From CBFCZU01 sp965602635 (GTDB lineage: Bacteria > Planctomycetota > Phycisphaerae > SM23-33), in the NCBI GenBank assembly GCA_965602635.1, contig CBFCZU010000080.1, positions 1 through 16,479 of the forward strand: DNA of 16,479 nucleotides, read 5' to 3'. The notes under the pieces are model-generated. The model did no database searches and was not told where the DNA came from. It saw only the letters and a list, made by a program, of their open reading frames with translations. How positions within the stretch are numbered: position 1 is the first letter of the stretch; each line of letters opens with the position of its first letter. Positions 14,011 through 16,479 of the stretch are shown here, in pieces. The translations under genes and the position numbers were made by a program.

Positions 14011-16276
14011 GCAGATCACCGGCGAGCTGTCCCGCGACCTGGGCCTCTTCCACATCGTCATGATGGGATTGGGCATGATGATCGGCGCGGGCGTCTTCGT
14101 GGGCATGGGCATGTCGATCCAGAGCGTCGGCCCGGGTGGGCTGATGCTGACCTTCGCCCTGAACGGCATGATCGCCCTGTTCACGGCCATGAGCTTCGCC
14201 GAGCTGAGTTCGGCCATTCCACGCGCCGGCGGGGCATACAACTTCGCCCGCGTCGGGTTCGGGCGCGGGGCGAGCTTCATCGCCGGGTGGATGGAGTGGT
14301 TCGCCTCCAGCCTCGCCGGGGCGTTCTACGCCATCATCCTGGCGTCGTTCACGCTGGAGTACCTCACAGAGCTGCTCGGCTGGGATCTCGCCCAGACGCA
14401 CAAGCTGGTCCTGATAAAGCTCTTCGCCGTCTCGGCCGCCGGTGTGTTCATCTACACGAACTACCGGGGAAGCGCCGAGACGGGCAAGGTCGGGGTGATC
14501 TTCACCGGCGGGCAGATGCTCTTCATGGCGGCCATCGGCGTCGCCGGGCTTATCACGGCCGGGATCTACCCGGAGCGCATCGCCAACTTCAAACCGTTCA
14601 TGCCCAACGGCTGGTGGAAGCTGCTGGGCTCGATGGGAGTGATCTACGTCGCCTTCGAGGGCTTCGAGGTGATCGCCCAGGCGGGCGACGAAACCATCGA
14701 CCCCAAGCGCAACATCCCCAAGGCCATGCTCTACGCGGTGCTGATCGTGACGCTGACCTACGTCGCCGTCGCCTTCGCCACCGTGGTGTCGGTGGGCGCC
14801 GGCTCGCCCGCCCTTGGGGGCATGGCACCGTGGAAGTGGATCGCGATGCACAAGGAGATAGGCGCCTTCAGGGAGGCCGTCAAGGGCCTAACCTCGCCGG
14901 GCCTGGGCGGGCTGGTGGTGACGCTGGCGGTCATCTTCTCCGCCACCTCGGCGCTCAACGCCACGATCTTCTCGGCCACCCGGGCCTCATACGCCCTGGG
15001 GCGAGACCGCATGCTGCCCGCCGCCGTCGCCAGGATCTCCCGCCGGCGGAGGACTCCGCACGTCGCCCTGATGCTCACCGCCGTCATGGTGCTGATCCCC
15101 GCGGCCCTCCTGACACCTAAGCACGGGGCCGCGACCGCCAGCATCATGTTCCTGTTCCTGTTCTTCTTGGTGAACGTGTGCGTCATCAAGATCCGCCGGA
15201 ACATGGGCGACGAGCTGGAGTACGGCTACGTCATGCCGCTGTTCCCGCTGCTGCCGATCCTGGCGATCGTCAGCCTGGCGGCGGTCGCCGGCGGCATAGT
15301 CAGGGAGAGCCTCGTGGCTTGGGTGATCGGCCCGGCGTGGGTGATTGCCGGGCTGGTCATCTACCACACCTACTCCCGCAGGCGGGCCATAACGACACCC
15401 GACGAGATCCAGGTCCTCCACGAGCACCGCGCCGAGGCCCCCGGGCGCACCAGGATCATGGTCGCGGTGGCCAACCCCGTCAACGCCCTGGAGATGATCC
15501 GCATCACCTACCGGCTGTGCGCCGCCAGGGACGAGCCGCACGTCGAGCTGCTGCACATGGTCCCGGTGCCCGAGCAGGTGGCGCTGAGCGACGCGGAGCA
15601 ATACATGCTGGAGGGCAGGGAGGGCATCCTCGAATCGATGCTGTACCTGGCCCCGCAGTACCCCACCAGCACGCACCTTCGGTACTGCCGCAGCACCGCG
15701 CGAGGGATCATCAGCGCGGTCAGGGAGAAACGGATCGACACGCTGATCATCGGCTGGCACGGGCGCCGCAGCCGCCCTGCATTCAGGCTGGGCAGCACGG
15801 TTGACCCGATCATCGAGCGCACGCCCTGCAACGTCCTGATCTTGAAGGACTGCGGCGGCAACCGCGTCTTCAAACGGATTCTCGTCCCCCTCGCCGGGGG
15901 GCCCAACGGCGCACTGGCGCTGGAAGTGGCCTCGGTCCTGGCCGACGAGGAGGAGGGCGAGATCACCGCCTTCGCCGTCAACGACGGCAGGAAGCCGTTC
16001 GACATAGACGCATTCCTCAGCCTCCACGAGTCGCGGATTCACCTGGCCCGCGGGCGGGTGCACGCCAAGCAGGTCACCTCCCGCAACGGCGTCGAGGCCA
16101 TCCTCGCCGAGGCCGCCGACCACGACATGGTCATCCTGGGGTGCACCCGCGAGCCGATGATCCGCCAGATCGCTCGCGGCAACGTCTCCGACACCGTCGC
16201 GAGGCTCTGCGACAAGCCGCTGGTGATGGTCAAGGCCTCCGGGCGCCTTCGGTCGTGGATAAAGCGATGGGTCTAG
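13997..16276 (+). CDS. APC-family amino acid/cation permease fused to two USP domains
   Basis: This 759-aa protein joins an amino acid/polyamine/organocation (APC) transporter to a tandem universal stress protein (USP) module. Residues about 15-460 hold the 12-helix LeuT-fold transporter, with GLGMMIGAGVFVGMG in helix 1 and AFEGFEVIAQAGDETIDPKRNIPKA around helix 6. USP domain 1 (about 483-617) keeps the ATP-type motif G586-x2-G589-x9-G599-S600. USP domain 2 (about 624-746) has Arg718 in place of the second glycine, so nucleotide binding is doubtful there. The GTG start at 13997 has AGGGA eight nt upstream and overlaps the small TM gene. It likely imports an amino acid or related compound under control of cellular ATP or energy state; the substrate is not known. 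Confidence 0.9.
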   Translation: MADSKQITGELSRDLGLFHIVMMGLGMMIGAGVFVGMGMSIQSVGPGGLMLTFALNGMIALFTAMSFAELSSAIPRAGGAYNFARVGFGRGASFIAGWMEWFASSLAGAFYAIILASFTLEYLTELLGWDLAQTHKLVLIKLFAVSAAGVFIYTNYRGSAETGKVGVIFTGGQMLFMAAIGVAGLITAGIYPERIANFKPFMPNGWWKLLGSMGVIYVAFEGFEVIAQAGDETIDPKRNIPKAMLYAVLIVTLTYVAVAFATVVSVGAGSPALGGMAPWKWIAMHKEIGAFREAVKGLTSPGLGGLVVTLAVIFSATSALNATIFSATRASYALGRDRMLPAAVARISRRRRTPHVALMLTAVMVLIPAALLTPKHGAATASIMFLFLFFLVNVCVIKIRRNMGDELEYGYVMPLFPLLPILAIVSLAAVAGGIVRESLVAWVIGPAWVIAGLVIYHTYSRRRAITTPDEIQVLHEHRAEAPGRTRIMVAVANPVNALEMIRITYRLCAARDEPHVELLHMVPVPEQVALSDAEQYMLEGREGILESMLYLAPQYPTSTHLRYCRSTARGIISAVREKRIDTLIIGWHGRRSRPAFRLGSTVDPIIERTPCNVLILKDCGGNRVFKRILVPLAGGPNGALALEVASVLADEEEGEITAFAVNDGRKPFDIDAFLSLHESRIHLARGRVHAKQVTSRNGVEAILAEAADHDMVILGCTREPMIRQIARGNVSDTVARLCDKPLVMVKASGRLRSWIKRWV

Positions 16277-16336
16277 CACGCCTTGGGCCCGCGGCGGGCG
16301 GTGGAACTCGGGTCGGTTTTTGCCGAACTTTCGCGC

Positions 16337-16365
16337 TTGACTGACCCACCCCGCCAGCGGATAAT
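16337..16365 (+). promoter_or_regulatory. Sigma70-type promoter (TTGACT - 17 - GATAAT)
   Basis: TTGACT at 16337-16342 and GATAAT at 16360-16365 are separated by exactly 17 bp. Both boxes match the consensus at five of six positions. It reads rightwards, towards a gene beyond the window. A second TTGACA at 16372-16377 has no matching -10 box at the right distance. Confidence 0.6.
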
Positions 16366-16396
16366 GCCGGCTTGACAGTATGCCTGCGGCTACACA

Positions 16397-16410
16397 GTGA
16401 AGCGTTTCAC
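16397..16410. promoter_or_regulatory. LacI-family-like operator palindrome downstream of the promoter
   Basis: GTGAAGCGTTTCAC is symmetric at 12 of 14 positions with a central CG, the pattern common to LacI-family operators. It starts 31 bp past the -10 box, a position where a bound repressor would block early transcription. The regulator is not in the window, and the assignment rests on motif shape only. Confidence 0.45.
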
Positions 16411-16479
16411 GGCCCGCGGGCGACAGCAGGGCTTGTTTGCAGGGGTGTTTTTGACGCCGCGCATCTTGGTGATGCATCG

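Larger units (their letters stand above)
16277..16479. other. Gene-free right end (203 bp) with promoter signals
   Basis: No coding frame is convincing here. It holds a sigma70-type promoter on the + strand and a palindrome downstream of it, both listed separately. A TCGG/CCGA dyad around TTTTT near 16313-16326 is too short to be called a terminator for the permease gene. Confidence 0.5.

Noticed and set aside
16277..16330. GC dyads after the permease stop (GCCC/GGGC; TCGG-TTTTT-CCGA) as a terminator
   Set aside because: Stems are only 4 bp and the T-run lies in the loop instead of after the stem, so an intrinsic terminator is not supported.
16372..16396. Second promoter starting with TTGACA at 16372
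   Set aside because: No -10-like hexamer at 16-18 bp; the best match (TACACA) is only 13 bp away.
14987..16477. Minus-strand open frame of 496 codons opposite the permease
   Set aside because: No domain signature, and the + strand carries a clear APC-USP protein; the frame is a shadow.

Overview
The window is about 16.5 kb of GC-rich, densely coding bacterial DNA holding 14 protein genes and no rRNA, tRNA or CRISPR. The style of the genes suggests a mostly anaerobic member of the Planctomycetota/Verrucomicrobiota group: large secreted multidomain proteins with a CBM9-like module, a LacI-type operator-like palindrome, an APC-USP permease and a group 4 hydrogenase. This placement is inferred from gene content only. 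No marker gene is present.

Region 1 (1-8169, + strand) is one tightly packed operon whose 5' end lies outside the window. It encodes the energy-converting part of a membrane-bound group 4 [NiFe] hydrogenase joined to a complete Mrp-type cation/proton antiporter module. The order is: hydrogenase large subunit (5'-truncated, with the C-terminal DPCxxCxxR nickel ligands and a HycE-like tail), a 658-aa NuoL/MrpA-type antiporter subunit, an MrpA C-terminal/MbhDE-like protein, MrpB, MrpC, MrpD, MrpE, MrpF, MrpG, a HycF/MbhN-like 2x[4Fe-4S] protein, and a HycI-like maturation endopeptidase. Most junctions overlap or are a few bases apart, which points to translational coupling. The expected picture is that electrons reach the [NiFe] site through the Fe-S subunits, and the redox energy drives H+ and/or Na+ across the membrane through the two antiporter-like subunits and the Mrp proteins. 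The small subunit (NuoB-like), NuoC-like and NuoH-like proteins needed for a working complex are not in the window and should lie just upstream.

Region 2 (8190-13615, - strand) converges on the hydrogenase operon with only 20 bp between stop codons. It is a two-gene operon of large secreted paralogues (1014 aa, then 782 aa). Both have a signal peptide, a DNRLRE-like beta module, an Fn3-like central part and a C-terminal alpha/beta-hydrolase (esterase)-like domain whose nucleophile elbow is not canonical. The longer one also carries an N-terminal CBM9-like domain. Their substrate is unknown, and polysaccharide or esterified glycan binding is the likeliest theme. A perfect hairpin abuts the ribosome binding site of the second gene.

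Region 3 (13616-16479, + strand) begins with a 224-bp divergent spacer holding three consecutive strong GC hairpins. A tiny single-TM protein gene follows, overlapping a 759-aa APC-family amino acid/cation permease fused to two universal-stress-protein domains. The last 203 bp hold no gene. They contain a good sigma70-type promoter followed by a 14-bp LacI-like palindrome, presumably controlling a gene beyond the right edge.
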